Made by a program: the position numbers and the translations under genes. Shown one piece after another: positions 8,485 through 17,883 of a stretch of DNA of 64,000 nucleotides. Below the pieces are notes generated by a model, which was given only the letters and a program-made list of their open reading frames with translations, was not told the origin of the DNA and searched no databases. Source of the stretch: Gluconacetobacter johannae. Its GTDB lineage: Bacteria > Pseudomonadota > Alphaproteobacteria > Acetobacterales > Acetobacteraceae. The stretch covers positions 1 to 64,000 of the forward strand of contig NZ_BAQK01000070.1 in NCBI RefSeq assembly GCF_025994435.1, written 5' to 3'. The stretch's first letter is position 1. Every line of letters starts with the position of its first letter.

Positions 8485-9438
8485 CTAGCATGTGGAATCC
8501 AGGATGGTGCGGAAGGTATCGGTCATCAGGCTGGTTCCGGCGTCCTTCTTCACCACGAAATGCAGCCGGGTGACCAGCGGCGGCAGCCCGTCGCAGGCCA
8601 GCCGCCGCACATGGCCGTCGCGGACCAGGGGGGCGGCGAAGGCGTCGGGCAGGAAGCCCAGGTAGATCCCGGTCATAATCAGCATCGCCCGGGAATCGAT
8701 GGTCCCGGCCGACGCCGCGAAGCTCAGCCGCCGCCGCAGGGCGGGCCAGCCGGGGGCGGTGGCGGCGTCGGACACGTCGATCAGGCGCTGGTCCTCCAGC
8801 ATGGCCGGCGTCAGCGGGGCGTCCCCGCGGTCGAAGAACGGATGGCGTCGCCCGCAATAGAGATGCAGCGTTTCCGAGACCAGGCCCGTCGCGGACAGCG
8901 CCGGCTGCGCGCGCGGCATCAGGGTCAGCGCGGCGGTGGCCCGGCCGTCCAGCAGCGCCTGTTCGATATCGGCGACGGGGGCCGAGACCATGTCGATGAA
9001 GATGGCGGGGTGACGCCGCGCGAACAGTTCCAGCGCGCGGACGATGCCGGTTTCGCCGTAGGCCAGCAGGTTGTCGATGACATACAGCGTGAACCGCCCG
9101 GACAGGACGCCGCCGGCGACGTTCACCCGGTCGCGGAAGCGGTCGATGTCGCGCAGCAGGTCCTCGGTCGCCTCCAGCACCTGCCGGCCCTCGGGCGTCA
9201 GGGCGAAGCCGCCGCGCCCCCGGCGGCACAGCCGGATCCGCAAACGGTTTTCCAGCGACGAAATGTCGATGCTGATCGACGATTTGCTCTTGCCCAGCGC
9301 CATTTCCGCCGCCGTGAAGCCGCCGCGCGTCGCTACCGTGCGAAAGACGCGCAGCAACCGCAGATCGACCTCGGCCAACTGGCCGTGGAATCCGGGGGCG
9401 GAGCGGGTGGGGTGGGTGCCGTGCCGGGTGGCGGGCAA
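8485..9438 (-). CDS. LysR-family transcriptional regulator
   Basis: DNA-binding regulator with an N-terminal winged helix at about residues 22-80 (DLRLLRVFRTVATRGGFTAA, then LGKSKSSISIDISSLENRLR) and a C-terminal effector-binding fold. It is 317 residues, slightly long because of a 20-residue N-terminal tail rich in P and H, so the true start may be further in. It is transcribed ahead of, and only 8 bases from, the transporter genes, so it probably controls its own operon. The divergent dioxygenase gene begins 258 bases away on the other strand. Confidence 0.9.
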   Translation of the reverse strand: MPATRHGTHPTRSAPGFHGQLAEVDLRLLRVFRTVATRGGFTAAEMALGKSKSSISIDISSLENRLRIRLCRRGRGGFALTPEGRQVLEATEDLLRDIDRFRDRVNVAGGVLSGRFTLYVIDNLLAYGETGIVRALELFARRHPAIFIDMVSAPVADIEQALLDGRATAALTLMPRAQPALSATGLVSETLHLYCGRRHPFFDRGDAPLTPAMLEDQRLIDVSDAATAPGWPALRRRLSFAASAGTIDSRAMLIMTGIYLGFLPDAFAAPLVRDGHVRRLACDGLPPLVTRLHFVVKKDAGTSLMTDTFRTILDSTC

Positions 9439-9696
9439 ACGTGTGTCCTTGCAGTCGATGGTCCGGGCAGCATATCACGACCCCGCGCCGGTGATCCATG
9501 GCGGACACAGGGCGCGCCCCGGCGGCGATGACGGCGGAACAGCGCGGATTTTCCGTCTTTTTCCGGATATGCAAACTTTACTTTGCCCAATTCATATTTG
9601 ATCCGCAACGATGGGGTGGCCCTGTCGAAAGGGACCGGGGGACGCGGGACGATGCGGCCGGACCTGTTTCGGCGACCGGTAACGAGAAGGATCCCT

Positions 9697-10725
9697 ATGG
9701 CCGACTCCACCTTCACCACCCTGCCGGTCGTCGACGTGGCGGGCCTGTTCAGCGCCGACCCGGCGGACCGGCAGGCGGTCGCCGCCGCCCTGGGCGCCGC
9801 CGCGCGCGACGTGGGGTTCTTCTACATCGCGGGGCACGGCGTCGATCCGGCGCTGATCGACGGGCTGGCCCGCGCGGCGCGCGATTTCTTCGCCCAGCCG
9901 TTCGAGAAGAAGATGGCGCACTATATCGGCGACTCGGCCACCCATAAGGGCTTCGTCCCAGAAGGCGAGGAAATCTACGGCGCGGGCCGCCCCGACCATA
10001 AGGAAGCCTTCGACATCGGCTTCGAGGTGCCGGCCGACCATCCGCTGGTGCTGGCCGGCACGCCCCTGCTGGGGCCGAACGACTGGCCGGACCTGCCGGG
10101 GTTCCGCGCGGCCGCGCAGGCCTATTACCAGGCGGTGTTCGCGCTGGGCCGCACCCTGTTTCGCGGCTTTGCCCTGGCGCTGGGCCTGGACGAGCACTAT
10201 TTCGACGGCCACGCGCAGGCGCCGCCCTCCAAGCTGCGGATGATCCACTACCCGTTCGACGACGACGCGCGGGACGCGCCGGGCATCGGCGCGCACACCG
10301 ACTACGAATGCTTCACCATCCTGCTGGCCGACCGGCCGGGGCTGGAGGTGCTGAACGGGCAGGGCGCGTGGATCGACGCGCCGCCCATCCCCGGCACCTT
10401 CGTCGTCAATATCGGCGACATGCTGGAGGTCATGACCGCCGGCGCCTTCGTCGCGACCGCCCACCGCGTCCGCGCGGTGCGCGAGGAACGCTATGCCTTT
10501 CCGCTGTTCTACGCCTGCGACTACCACACCCGCATCCGCCCGCTGCCGCACTTCGCAGGCGCGGAGCCGGGGCAGTACGACGCCATCGGCATCGGCGAGC
10601 ATATGTGGGCGCAGGCGTTGCAGACCTACCGCTATCTCGGCCGGCGGGTGGCCGAAGGCACGCTGGCCCTGCCGCAGGGCGCGCGCCGCCCCGCCAGCTT
10701 CGGCCATCTGAAGGCCCCGGAGTGA
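9697..10725 (+). CDS. Isopenicillin N synthase-like 2-oxoglutarate/Fe(II) oxygenase
   Basis: Soluble non-haem iron oxygenase of 342 residues. The N-terminal DIOX_N part (LPVVDVAGLF, RDVGFFYIAGHGVD) and the C-terminal jelly roll are both present. Iron ligands are H200 and D202 in GAHTDYECFTIL and H256 in ATAHRVRAV; R265 is the likely 2-oxoglutarate contact. GAGAAGG at 9684-9690 supports the ATG at 9697. Beta-lactam synthesis is not implied; family members also act in purine, flavonoid and ethylene chemistry. It sits between an uptake operon and a flavin monooxygenase, so breakdown of an imported compound is likely, but the substrate is unknown. Confidence 0.9.
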   Translation: MADSTFTTLPVVDVAGLFSADPADRQAVAAALGAAARDVGFFYIAGHGVDPALIDGLARAARDFFAQPFEKKMAHYIGDSATHKGFVPEGEEIYGAGRPDHKEAFDIGFEVPADHPLVLAGTPLLGPNDWPDLPGFRAAAQAYYQAVFALGRTLFRGFALALGLDEHYFDGHAQAPPSKLRMIHYPFDDDARDAPGIGAHTDYECFTILLADRPGLEVLNGQGAWIDAPPIPGTFVVNIGDMLEVMTAGAFVATAHRVRAVREERYAFPLFYACDYHTRIRPLPHFAGAEPGQYDAIGIGEHMWAQALQTYRYLGRRVAEGTLALPQGARRPASFGHLKAPE

Positions 10726-10732
10726 TGGCCGG

Positions 10733-11821
10733 TCAGGCCCCGTCGAAGCGGGAAATGGGCGCGTGGTGCAGGTGGGGCAGCACGTAGCGGGCGAACAGAT
10801 CGCCTTCGGCCTGATGCGGATAGCCGGACAGGACAAAGGCCTCCAGGCCCAGCGCCTGGTAGGCGCGCAGCTTGGCCAGCACCTGGTCGGGGTCGCCCAC
10901 GATGGCCGCGCCGCAGCCCGAGCGCGCGCGGCCGATGCCGGTCCAGAGATGATCTTCGATATAGCCGTCGGCGTCGGCCGCCTGGCGCAGCGCGTTCTGC
11001 CGCGCAACGCCCGCCGACGTCCCGTCGAGCGAGCGGCTCCGGATCGTTTCCCCCACATCCGCGTCCAGCCGTGACAGCAGGCGGGCCGCCGCGTCGCGCG
11101 CGGCGGATTCGCTCTCGCGCACCACCACATGGACGCGATAGCCGAAGCGCAGGGTGCGGCCCGCCCGCGCGGCCCGCACGCGCATGTCGTCCAGCACCGC
11201 CCGCACGCCCTCCAGCGTGTCCGGCCACATCAGATAGACATCGGCGCCCGCCGCCGCCGTGTCCCGCGCGGCTTCGGACAGGCCGCCGAAATAGAACAGC
11301 GGGGCGCGCCCGCCATGCGCCGTGAGGCGCGGCGGATCGACCGCCAGCCGATAGAACTCCCCCTGGATATCGACCGGCCGGCCGGACAGCAGATCGCGCA
11401 GGATGCCCATATATTCCAGCGTGCGGCGGTAGCGCGGGGCGCTGTCCAGCGTCGCGCCCGGCAGGTCGGACGAGATGATGTTGATATCCAGCCGCCCTTC
11501 CGCCATCTGGTCGAGCGTGGCGATCTGCCGCGCCTGCTGGGGCGGCCAGACCTCGCCGCAGCGGATGGCCGTCAACAGGCGCATCCGGCGGAGCAGCGGC
11601 GCGACGCCGCCGGCAAAGGCGATGGTGTCGATCCCCATCCTGTAGCCCGACGGCAGCAGGATCCGGTCGTAGCCGCCGCTCTCGGCGCTCAGGACGATAT
11701 CGCGGCAATGCTGCCACGACGACAGCAGCGCCGGGTCGGACACCCCCAGAAAATCATAGTCGTCATCACACAGGGCAGAAAACCAGCTGACCTCGCAGGC
11801 GCGCGCCACGGACGAATGCAT
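10733..11821 (-). CDS. Luciferase-like FMNH2-dependent monooxygenase (SsuD-type)
   Basis: The 362 residues fit the bacterial luciferase-like fold, a TIM barrel using reduced flavin and O2. Typical segments are ESGGYDRILLPSGYRMGIDT, the strand with RCGEVWPPQQARQIATLDQMAEGRLDINI (split here as RCGEVWPPQQARQIATL and AEGRLDINI), and VGDPDQVLAKLRAYQALGLE near the end. It resembles alkanesulfonate monooxygenase more than F420 enzymes. No flavin reductase gene is nearby, so reduced flavin must come from elsewhere. It converges on the dioxygenase gene with 7 bases between stops and is divergent from the Gfo/Idh gene, sharing an AT-rich 98-base promoter region. Confidence 0.85.
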   Translation of the reverse strand: MHSSVARACEVSWFSALCDDDYDFLGVSDPALLSSWQHCRDIVLSAESGGYDRILLPSGYRMGIDTIAFAGGVAPLLRRMRLLTAIRCGEVWPPQQARQIATLDQMAEGRLDINIISSDLPGATLDSAPRYRRTLEYMGILRDLLSGRPVDIQGEFYRLAVDPPRLTAHGGRAPLFYFGGLSEAARDTAAAGADVYLMWPDTLEGVRAVLDDMRVRAARAGRTLRFGYRVHVVVRESESAARDAAARLLSRLDADVGETIRSRSLDGTSAGVARQNALRQAADADGYIEDHLWTGIGRARSGCGAAIVGDPDQVLAKLRAYQALGLEAFVLSGYPHQAEGDLFARYVLPHLHHAPISRFDGA

Positions 11822-11919
11822 TTCGGATATCCCACTACAACGATTGGTTATTGTTATTTGCGGCGAAGTTTATCCCGATATATATGTCATTCATTATAAA
11901 TGCAATCAGAGGGCGTACA

Positions 11920-13038
11920 ATGCGTTTTGCACTTGTTGGAACCGGCCATATGGCCCAGGAGCATATCCGCACCCTGGCCCTGGTCCCGGGTCACGACGTC
12001 GTCGCCCTTGTCGATCCGGTGGCCGCGTCGCTGGAATGGGCGCGCCGCAGCCTGGCCGGGACCGGCTACCCGGCCCCGCATGCCGTGCCGGGCTTCGCCG
12101 ACGTGCCGTCGATGCTGGACGCCGTGCGCGCCGACGCGGTCATCGTCGCGTCGCCCAACCACACGCACCATCGGGTTCTGGAACCCCTTCTGGCCACGGA
12201 CCTGCATATCCTGTGCGAAAAGCCGCTCTGCACCACCATGGCCGACGCGCAGGACATCGTGCGGCGCAGCCAGGGGCGGAAGGGCATCGTCTGGGTGGGC
12301 ATGGAATATCGTTTCATGCCGCCGATCGCGCGCTTTATCGAGGATATCCACGCCGGCCGGACGGGCGTGCTGCGCCGTGTCGCGCTGCATGAGCATCGGT
12401 TTCCGTTTCTCGACAAGGTCGGGGACTGGAACCGGTTCAATCGCAATACCGGCGGGACGATGGTCGAGAAATGTTGCCATTTCTTCGACCTGATGCGTAC
12501 GATCGTCCGTGCCGAGCCCGTCCGCGTCTTCTGTTCGGGCGCCGCCGACGTCAATCACCTGGACGAGCGCTACGGCGGCGAACGGCCGGACATCCTCGAC
12601 AACAGCTACACGATCGTGGATTTCGACAACGGCGTGCGGGCCATGCTGGACCTGTGCATGTTCGCCGACGGGTCGGAGGAGCAGGAGCAGCTTGTCGCCA
12701 TCGGCGACCGGGCCAAGCTGGAAGTCGGCATCCCCAGCGGGGTCGTGACCTGGTCGCCCCGCGTGCCGCCGCACGCCCCGAAACCGGTGACGCGCGAACG
12801 GATCGCGGTGCGGGAGGACGTGCTGGCGGCGGGCCATCATCATGGCGCGACCTATTTCCAGCTTCTGGCCTTCCTGGAGGCCGCGGCGGGGCATCGACCG
12901 GTGCAGGTCACGCCCCATGACGGGCTGGTGGCGGTCGCGATGGGCACGGCCGCCGAAATCAGCGCGCGCGAAAAACGTGTCGTGCAGATCAGCGAACTGG
13001 TGACATTGGAGCCGCGTGCCGCCGGCGCGGCGTCATGA
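11920..13038 (+). CDS. Gfo/Idh/MocA family oxidoreductase
   Basis: NAD(P)-dependent sugar or polyol dehydrogenase family. The N-terminal Rossmann fold starts MRFALVGTGHMAQEH (G-x-G-x-x-A/G pattern), with VIVASPNHTHH at the cofactor end and the hallmark ILCEKPLCTT, whose Lys is catalytic in the family. The C-terminal half carries NTGGTMVEKCCHFFDLMRTI. AGAGGG at 11908-11913 fixes the ATG at 11920, giving 372 residues. The gene overlaps the convergent MFS gene by 6 bases. The substrate is not predictable, but the neighbours suggest carbohydrate or inositol-like catabolism. Confidence 0.9.
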   Translation: MRFALVGTGHMAQEHIRTLALVPGHDVVALVDPVAASLEWARRSLAGTGYPAPHAVPGFADVPSMLDAVRADAVIVASPNHTHHRVLEPLLATDLHILCEKPLCTTMADAQDIVRRSQGRKGIVWVGMEYRFMPPIARFIEDIHAGRTGVLRRVALHEHRFPFLDKVGDWNRFNRNTGGTMVEKCCHFFDLMRTIVRAEPVRVFCSGAADVNHLDERYGGERPDILDNSYTIVDFDNGVRAMLDLCMFADGSEEQEQLVAIGDRAKLEVGIPSGVVTWSPRVPPHAPKPVTRERIAVREDVLAAGHHHGATYFQLLAFLEAAAGHRPVQVTPHDGLVAVAMGTAAEISAREKRVVQISELVTLEPRAAGAAS

Positions 13039-14295
13039 CCGTTCGGCCGTGACGCCACGCACCGGCGCCAGAACGGCCAGCACCACCCACGCCAGCGCAT
13101 AGGCCACGGCGCAATAGCCCAGCATGGGCATGAGGCTGCTGCCGGGTGCTGCGAAATGCCCGGCGAGGCGCAGCGCCAGGGCCCCGCCGATATTGCTGCA
13201 GAAGGCGCCGATGCCGGTCGCCCGACCCACGCGCGAGGTCGGCACCAGTTCGGTGACGAAGCCGAACAGATTGGCGGCGAACATCTGATGCGCGGCCAGC
13301 GCCAGGCCCGCCAGGGCCACCGCCACCGGCAGCGCGGATGTCACCAGCAGCAGCGGCAGCGGCAGGACGCACAGCGCGGCGAACCCCATGACGACCCGCC
13401 GCGCATATTCATGCCCGCGCCGGGGGAACTCCGTCGCCAGCCGGCCCGGCAGCCATCCGCCCAGAACCGATCCGACCGCCGCCATGGCATAGGCCACGGC
13501 CAGCGGCACGCCCAGTTGCTCCGGCCCCAGCCCGAAGCGGCGGTGCAGGATGTCCGGCAGCCAGAACAGCAGGAACCACCACACCGGGTCGGTCAGGAAC
13601 TTGCACAGCGCCAGCCCCGTGACGCGACGCCAGACGGGCAGCGTTCCCGGGACATGGTCCCTGGCCTCGAGGGGCGCGTCGCCGAAATCGGCCAGGTGGG
13701 TCGGGACCGCATACAGCCACAGGGCGGCGAGGAAAACCCCGACCAGCCCCACGATGGCGATGGTGCCGCGCCATCCGAAGGCCGGGAACAGAAGGCTGAC
13801 GACGATGGGGGTCGCCATCGCCGCCAGGTTGGGCGATGCGTTCAATATGCCGATGACCCGCCCGCGCTGGGCACGGGGAAAGGCCGTCACCATCTTCATC
13901 GTCGCGGGCGTGCCGATCCCCTCGAACACGCCCAGGACGACCCGCAGCCCCAGAAACCCCTGCACGGTGCGGAGGGTGGCGTGCAGGGCGGTCGCCAGGC
14001 TCCACCCCGCGACGCCGACGCCCAGCGTCACCCGCACGCCCCACCAGTCCACCAGCCAGCCGCTGACCAGCAGGCTGATCGCGATGGCGATCTGCGACCA
14101 GGACGAGATCAGCGCGTAATCGGCCGCCGTCCAGCCGAATTCCTGGTCCAGTTCCGGTTTCAGCAGGGCGATGATCTGGCGATCGGCATAGGCCACGATG
14201 CCGATCGCAAACATCAGCACCAGCAGCAGGAGCGGCCGGTTCGAGGAAACCGCCATCGTCCGATACGGCCTTGCCGCTGGTGTCTGCGTGGTCAC
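13033..14295 (-). CDS. MFS transporter, anion:cation symporter (hexuronate/galactonate-like)
   Basis: Inner-membrane transporter of 420 residues with about 12 hydrophobic spans. The first span region contains IGIVAYADRQIIALLKPEL, a form of the Y-x-D-R motif seen in the ACS family of sugar-acid transporters. The loop SGWLVDWWGVRVTLG matches the MFS motif A region. Its start lies 3 bases after the stop of the TonB receptor, so receptor and transporter form an operon: outer- and inner-membrane import steps for the same, unidentified compound. Confidence 0.9.
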   Translation of the reverse strand: MTTQTPAARPYRTMAVSSNRPLLLLVLMFAIGIVAYADRQIIALLKPELDQEFGWTAADYALISSWSQIAIAISLLVSGWLVDWWGVRVTLGVGVAGWSLATALHATLRTVQGFLGLRVVLGVFEGIGTPATMKMVTAFPRAQRGRVIGILNASPNLAAMATPIVVSLLFPAFGWRGTIAIVGLVGVFLAALWLYAVPTHLADFGDAPLEARDHVPGTLPVWRRVTGLALCKFLTDPVWWFLLFWLPDILHRRFGLGPEQLGVPLAVAYAMAAVGSVLGGWLPGRLATEFPRRGHEYARRVVMGFAALCVLPLPLLLVTSALPVAVALAGLALAAHQMFAANLFGFVTELVPTSRVGRATGIGAFCSNIGGALALRLAGHFAAPGSSLMPMLGYCAVAYALAWVVLAVLAPVRGVTAERS

Positions 14296-14298
14296 CGG

Positions 14299-16620
14299 TC
14301 AAAAATCCTTGTGAAGGATGAAGCCGCCGTACCGCGAGAAGTCGCGCGGCACCCAGGAGGTGACGCCACCCATGCTGCCGTAGGACAGGAAGGACTGGTA
14401 ATGCGAGTTCAGCGCGTTACGCAGGACCAGCGTCAGCCGCAGCCGGTGGGGACGGTCTTCGATCGAGGTGCTGAGATTCCAGATACCGTAGGCTTTCTGG
14501 ATGGTGTCCGAGGTTTCGGTCAAAGAGTTCTGGGTGCGGCTCTGCCATGTGTAATCGCTGTCCAGCGACCAGGTGAAGCGATCGTTCAGCGGGCGGACAT
14601 AATCCGCATTCAGCACGAACTTCCAGCGCGGGGCGAAGGGCAGGGGCTTGCCGTTCACGTTGCACGACGACGGCGCGCCGGGCGGGCAGTTGAACTGGTC
14701 GATGACGGCGTAGGTGTAGGCGAAATTGCCGCCCAGCGTCAGGGCGCGCAGGGGGTGAACCGCGATGTCGCCCTCGACCCCGCGCGAGGAGACGCTGCCG
14801 GCGTTAATCAGGCGCGCGACCGTCGCACCGGCGACCTGATCGAGGAAGTTGGCCTGATAGTTTGAAAAATTCTCGATGAACGCGGCAAAATTGGCCGTCA
14901 CCCTGCGATGGGCGAACTGCGATTTCAGCCCGATTTCAAAACTGTCGTTCTGTTCGGGGCGCAGGGCCTGGGTGTCCGTGCCCTGCATGTTGAAGAAGAC
15001 GTTGTAGGCCGGGCCCTTGTAGCCATGCGAATAGGTGAAATACGTATGGATGTCCTGGGTCAGGTCGTATTGCAGCCCGATCCGGTCGACATAGCCGTTA
15101 TGGGCGGTCGAACCCTGCGAGACGAAATTCGGCCGGATGGCGGTGACGGCCACCAGCGAGGTCGATTGGCGCGCCATGGAGTACGACAGGTCGTCGCGCA
15201 GCAGGCGCAGGCCGAGAATGGCCCTGAAATTGTGCGTGAAGTTCAGGTTTCCTTCGGCGAAGGCGGCATAGTTGTTGCCTGTCGTGCCGAAATGCGCCCG
15301 GCCGGTGGCGCCGCCGCCGCCAAGGGGTTGCAGGGTGCGGAGATAATGTTCGTCATCCACCGCGTGCAGGTAATACAGGCCGGCCACATAGTCGAAGAAA
15401 TGCCCCTTGGGCGACGCGATGCGGACTTCCTGCGACGCCTGCCAGAAATCCAGGTCTCCACGGTCGGCGATCTGCGGAATGGTCGGAAAGGCGCGGCCCT
15501 GCTGGTCGTAATCCTGGATCTGCGTGTTCCGCCAGCGCCGGTATGCCGAGATCGCCGTCAGCGCATACGCGCCGAACTGCCGGTCCAGGGTGACGGACGC
15601 GCCGCCATTGTGATCGACCGAGCGGCTGCGGACGTTGCTGGCGATGGTCGTATTGTCGCGCGACGGCACGATGCCCTGCGACGCCAGGGCCTGCGCCAGG
15701 TTCGCGTTCGGCGTCACGATCCCGGACGGATAGGCGACCTGGGAACTCGAGACGAAGACCCCGGTCGGTATCGCATCATTGGAATACATGTAGTCCAGCC
15801 CGAGGGTCACGCGCGTCCGGGCATCCGGGGTCCATGCCAGCTTTCCCCGCGCGCCGCGATGTTCGTAGCCGTTGACGGTCTGGTTGAGAGTGACGTTCCT
15901 GACGTTGCCGTCGAACCCGCCCACCAGGAACGCGGCGTTCGCCGTCAGCACGTTCGGCACCAGGGTGCCCGACGCCCCGGCCGCCAGGCGGTACTCGTCG
16001 CCCGAGAAATAGGAGGCGTCGGCATAGGCGTGGAATGCCTTGGTCGGCTGGGCCGTCACGATGTTCACGGCCCCGGCCGACGCGTTCTTGCCGAAGAGCG
16101 TCCCCTGCGGGCCGCGCAGCACCTCGATATGATCCAGGTCCAGCAGGTCCATGCTGACCTGCCCCGAGCGCGCCAGGACCACCCCGTCGATGACCGTCGA
16201 GACCGAGGGTTCGACCCCCGGCGACGTCGAGATGGTGCCGATGCCGCGCACGAAGACGGTGCGGTCCTTGGCGGAGGCGCTGGTGCGGAAGTTCGCCGCC
16301 GGCACGTACTGAAAAATACCCTGCAGGTCATGCACGTTGTCGCGGGCGGCCTGGCGCGCGGTATAGATCGAGGTCGCGACGGGCACTTTCTGCAGCGGCT
16401 CGCTGCGCCGGCGCACCGTGACCGTCACATCCTCGGGCGTCGCCTGCGGCGCCGATGCCTGCGGTGCGGGGGCGGCCGCCCGGCCGGCGTGGACGTCGCC
16501 AAGGCAGAGCAGGGCGCAACTGGCCAGCAGGGGGGCATGCAGCCCTTTCCCCGCGTATGTTCCGGCGAAAACGCGGTTTCCCCGCGCCTTTTTATGCCCC
16601 GGCCCTACAACGTATTTCAA
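14299..16620 (-). CDS. TonB-dependent outer-membrane receptor
   Basis: Predicted 773 residues: signal region to about residue 47, plug domain at about 65-190 (VPVATSIYTARQAARDN, TVFVRGIGTISTSPGVEPSV, LRGPQGTLFGKNASAGAVNI), then a 22-strand barrel ending in a terminal Phe (ILHKDF*). Only a TTG start is available in frame, with AGGGA 9 bases before it. The plug style is that of FecA-like and catabolic receptors of sphingomonads and acetic acid bacteria. No Fur-like box was seen upstream, and the partner MFS gene argues for nutrient rather than siderophore uptake. Confidence 0.9.
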   Translation of the reverse strand: MKYVVGPGHKKARGNRVFAGTYAGKGLHAPLLASCALLCLGDVHAGRAAAPAPQASAPQATPEDVTVTVRRRSEPLQKVPVATSIYTARQAARDNVHDLQGIFQYVPAANFRTSASAKDRTVFVRGIGTISTSPGVEPSVSTVIDGVVLARSGQVSMDLLDLDHIEVLRGPQGTLFGKNASAGAVNIVTAQPTKAFHAYADASYFSGDEYRLAAGASGTLVPNVLTANAAFLVGGFDGNVRNVTLNQTVNGYEHRGARGKLAWTPDARTRVTLGLDYMYSNDAIPTGVFVSSSQVAYPSGIVTPNANLAQALASQGIVPSRDNTTIASNVRSRSVDHNGGASVTLDRQFGAYALTAISAYRRWRNTQIQDYDQQGRAFPTIPQIADRGDLDFWQASQEVRIASPKGHFFDYVAGLYYLHAVDDEHYLRTLQPLGGGGATGRAHFGTTGNNYAAFAEGNLNFTHNFRAILGLRLLRDDLSYSMARQSTSLVAVTAIRPNFVSQGSTAHNGYVDRIGLQYDLTQDIHTYFTYSHGYKGPAYNVFFNMQGTDTQALRPEQNDSFEIGLKSQFAHRRVTANFAAFIENFSNYQANFLDQVAGATVARLINAGSVSSRGVEGDIAVHPLRALTLGGNFAYTYAVIDQFNCPPGAPSSCNVNGKPLPFAPRWKFVLNADYVRPLNDRFTWSLDSDYTWQSRTQNSLTETSDTIQKAYGIWNLSTSIEDRPHRLRLTLVLRNALNSHYQSFLSYGSMGGVTSWVPRDFSRYGGFILHKDF

Positions 16621-16772
16621 TCGTGGAAATCCCTATATGCGTGACGTTTCGCGTCATTAATCTAATTTACTATTATAATGTCAATATGCATAAAACCTCG
16701 CGGTGCGAGTCATATATCCCCCTTCGCACCGTCTCCCCATGTCGCAGGGTATATGGGATTTTTATCTTGCAC

Positions 16773-16848
16773 ATGAGATTATCTCATATATAACGAAAAT
16801 CAATCGTTATTCGACGAGATTAACACGATCGGATTCGTACAATCCGAT
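16773..16848. promoter_or_regulatory. Array of three perfect palindromes between divergent genes
   Basis: Three inverted repeats lie in 76 bases: ATGAGAT-T-ATCTCAT (16773-16787), ATAACGA-7 nt-TCGTTAT (16790-16810) and ATCGGATT-5 nt-AATCCGAT (16828-16848). They sit between the TonB receptor and the TauD-like gene in an AT-rich region, ending 31 bases before the chosen dioxygenase start. Such spacing fits operators for one or more regulators. No known consensus is claimed. Confidence 0.65.
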
Positions 16849-16879
16849 TCGTTACCTGCCAGGCGGAATGGAGCGGCAT

Positions 16880-17806
16880 ATGGTGTTGGGTGGTTTTCCC
16901 GCGGTCGATGAAAAGGCGGTCATCAGCAAGGTGGGCGGGAACATAGGCGCGGAAATCAAGGGGATACGCCTGGATGCCGATCTGTCGGAGCCCCTTGTCG
17001 CCTTCGTCAAGGACGCGCTTCTGAAGCACAAGGTCATATTTTTCAGGAACCAGCAGCTGACGGATGCCGCGCAGGAGAAGCTGGGCGCGCGCTTCGGCAC
17101 CCTGGTCTCCCACCCCACGGTGTCCAGCGCCGAAGGGACACGCTACATCTTCGAGCTCAAGGCCAGGAAGGGCCGGGCGGCCAATAGCTGGCACGCGGAC
17201 ATGACGTTCATGGACGCCTATCCCCAGCTCTCCATCCTGCGCTGCATCCATCCGTCGCCCTATGGCGGGGCGACGCTATGGGCCAATACGGCGGCGGCCT
17301 ACCAGTCCCTGCCCGTTCCCCTGAGGGAATTCGCCGACAAGCTCTGGGCGCTGCATTCCAACAACGAGTACGACCATACGGACCTGATCGCCGAGCGCGA
17401 CGGGGAGTTCATCGCATGGCAGCGGACGGTCTTCGCCGCGCGCATTTTCGAGGCGGAACATCCGGTGGTGCGCGTGCATCCGGAAACCGGGGAAAAATGC
17501 CTTGTCCTCGGGCAGTTCGCCAAGCGCCTGCTCAACTTCAACTTTCCCGATTCCCGCGCGCTGATCGACCTGCTGCAGTCGCATATCGTCCGGCCTGAAA
17601 ATACCCTGACGTGGCATTGGCAGGCGGGGGATGTCGCGATCTGGGACAATCGCGCCACCCAGCACCGGGCCGTCGCCGATTTCGGCGAGGAGCACCGCGA
17701 ACTGCATCGCGTCACCGTCGAAGGCGACGTGCCGGTCAGCGTGGACGGGCGGAGAAGCCGGCAGGCCATTGCCGGACAGCCCAATCCGTCCGCGGCGATC
17801 GACTGA
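16880..17806 (+). CDS. TauD/TfdA-family 2-oxoglutarate dioxygenase
   Basis: Soluble Fe(II)/2-oxoglutarate oxygenase of 308 residues. Iron ligands are H105 and D107 in SWHADMTF and H262 in RATQHRAV; R277 in ELHRVTV is the co-substrate anchor. GDVAIWDNRATQH and NQQLTDAAQEKLGARFG are family signatures. The family includes taurine, alkylsulfate and 2,4-D oxygenases, so oxidative removal of sulfite, sulfate or an ether group is plausible; substrate unproven. GGAG at 16870-16873 favours ATG 16880 over ATG 16868. An aldo/keto reductase follows after 77 bases in the same direction. Confidence 0.9.
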   Translation: MVLGGFPAVDEKAVISKVGGNIGAEIKGIRLDADLSEPLVAFVKDALLKHKVIFFRNQQLTDAAQEKLGARFGTLVSHPTVSSAEGTRYIFELKARKGRAANSWHADMTFMDAYPQLSILRCIHPSPYGGATLWANTAAAYQSLPVPLREFADKLWALHSNNEYDHTDLIAERDGEFIAWQRTVFAARIFEAEHPVVRVHPETGEKCLVLGQFAKRLLNFNFPDSRALIDLLQSHIVRPENTLTWHWQAGDVAIWDNRATQHRAVADFGEEHRELHRVTVEGDVPVSVDGRRSRQAIAGQPNPSAAID

Positions 17807-17883
17807 CCCCACGGGGCGGCCCGCCCCTGGAACACCTGTAACAGAACAGGACGGTTTTTCCGTTCTTCCATAAGGATGGCATT

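Noticed and set aside
16621..16772. Fur or iron box for the TonB receptor
   Set aside because: The region is AT-rich, but no GATAATGATAATCATTATC-like 19-mer was seen. The same was true upstream of 25407.
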